32,350 nt of DNA from JBKHBT01 sp046542255. Lineage in GTDB: Bacteria; UBP14; UBA6098; JBKHBT01. A program made the translations under genes and the position numbers. How positions within the stretch are numbered: the stretch's first letter is position 1; the number at the start of each line of letters is the position of its first letter. A model generated the notes under the pieces. The model saw nothing but the letters and a program-made list of their open reading frames with translations. It was not told the origin of the DNA and made no database searches. Of the stretch, positions 32,300-32,350 are shown piece after piece. The stretch covers positions 1 through 32,350 of the forward strand of contig JBKHBT010000036.1 in NCBI GenBank assembly GCA_046542255.1, in the 5' to 3' direction.

Positions 32300-32350
32300 C
32301 TAATCCATCATCGGAATTTTAATACCGTGCTTTTTGGCATTATCCTTCGC
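32300..32350 (-). CDS. 3' end of an unidentified gene (partial)
   Basis: The minus-strand frame from the right edge reads AKDNAKKHGIKIPMMD and ends with TAG at 32302-32300. The sequence is protein-like, and the terminator at 32104-32133 supports a transcript ending on this strand. Sixteen residues are too few to name a family. Confidence 0.5.
   Translation of the reverse strand, partial: AKDNAKKHGIKIPMMD

Overview
This window looks like part of the chromosome of an uncultured, probably anaerobic Gram-negative-type bacterium related to the Fibrobacteres-Chlorobi-Bacteroidetes (FCB) group. The evidence is two secreted proteins ending in the 'PNPFNS... G.YL' C-terminal Ig-like sorting module typical of that group, large secreted proteins built from PKD-like and Ig-like domains, an Rnf ion-pumping operon, and moderately AT-rich DNA with good Shine-Dalgarno sites. 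The lineage is an inference; no rRNA or classic marker gene beyond rpsT is present.

Layout. 1-109: the 3' end of a probable polysaccharide flippase. 346-3462 (+): rpsT, then a fused sugar-nucleotidyltransferase/phosphohexomutase whose mutase half has lost its catalytic motifs. 3536-5936 (-): two overlapping CNNM/CorC-type membrane genes. 6265-10522 (-): a tightly coupled rnfCDGEA operon with a recognisable promoter and no rnfB. 10893-11738 (-): an ECF-type sigma factor followed by a 50-residue ORF. 11950-13533 (-): a secreted M14 zinc carboxypeptidase. 13680-16975 (+): a compact operon of a Mut7-C RNase-fold/zinc-ribbon protein, endonuclease V, an exported protein and a TPR-roadblock protein. 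17432-23609 (-): two tandem paralogous secreted proteins. 23700-24956 (-): a canonical CorC protein. 25215-26156 (+): a YbhN/AglD-type membrane protein. 26454-30500 (-): a 1348-residue secreted NHL/dockerin-like/cohesin-like protein. 31316-31901 (-): an ArsR repressor and a His/Cys-rich small protein. 32300-32350 (-): the 3' end of another gene.

The most striking content is the pair of secreted paralogs. Each ends in a domain that follows, motif by motif, the glycine-rich ligand-binding region of the animal receptor kinases ALK and LTK. Upstream of it lie PKD-like and Ig-like domains and a 55-residue block, identical in the two proteins, that resembles phage fibre domains. They read as surface or secreted adhesins. 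The other notable signal is a dispersed non-coding repeat family (two copies of about 320 bp and one shorter inverted copy) with a strong hairpin and, in one copy, a 28-bp tandem array.

Promoter calls rest on spacing and consensus alone. Domain calls rest on motif recognition, without a database search.
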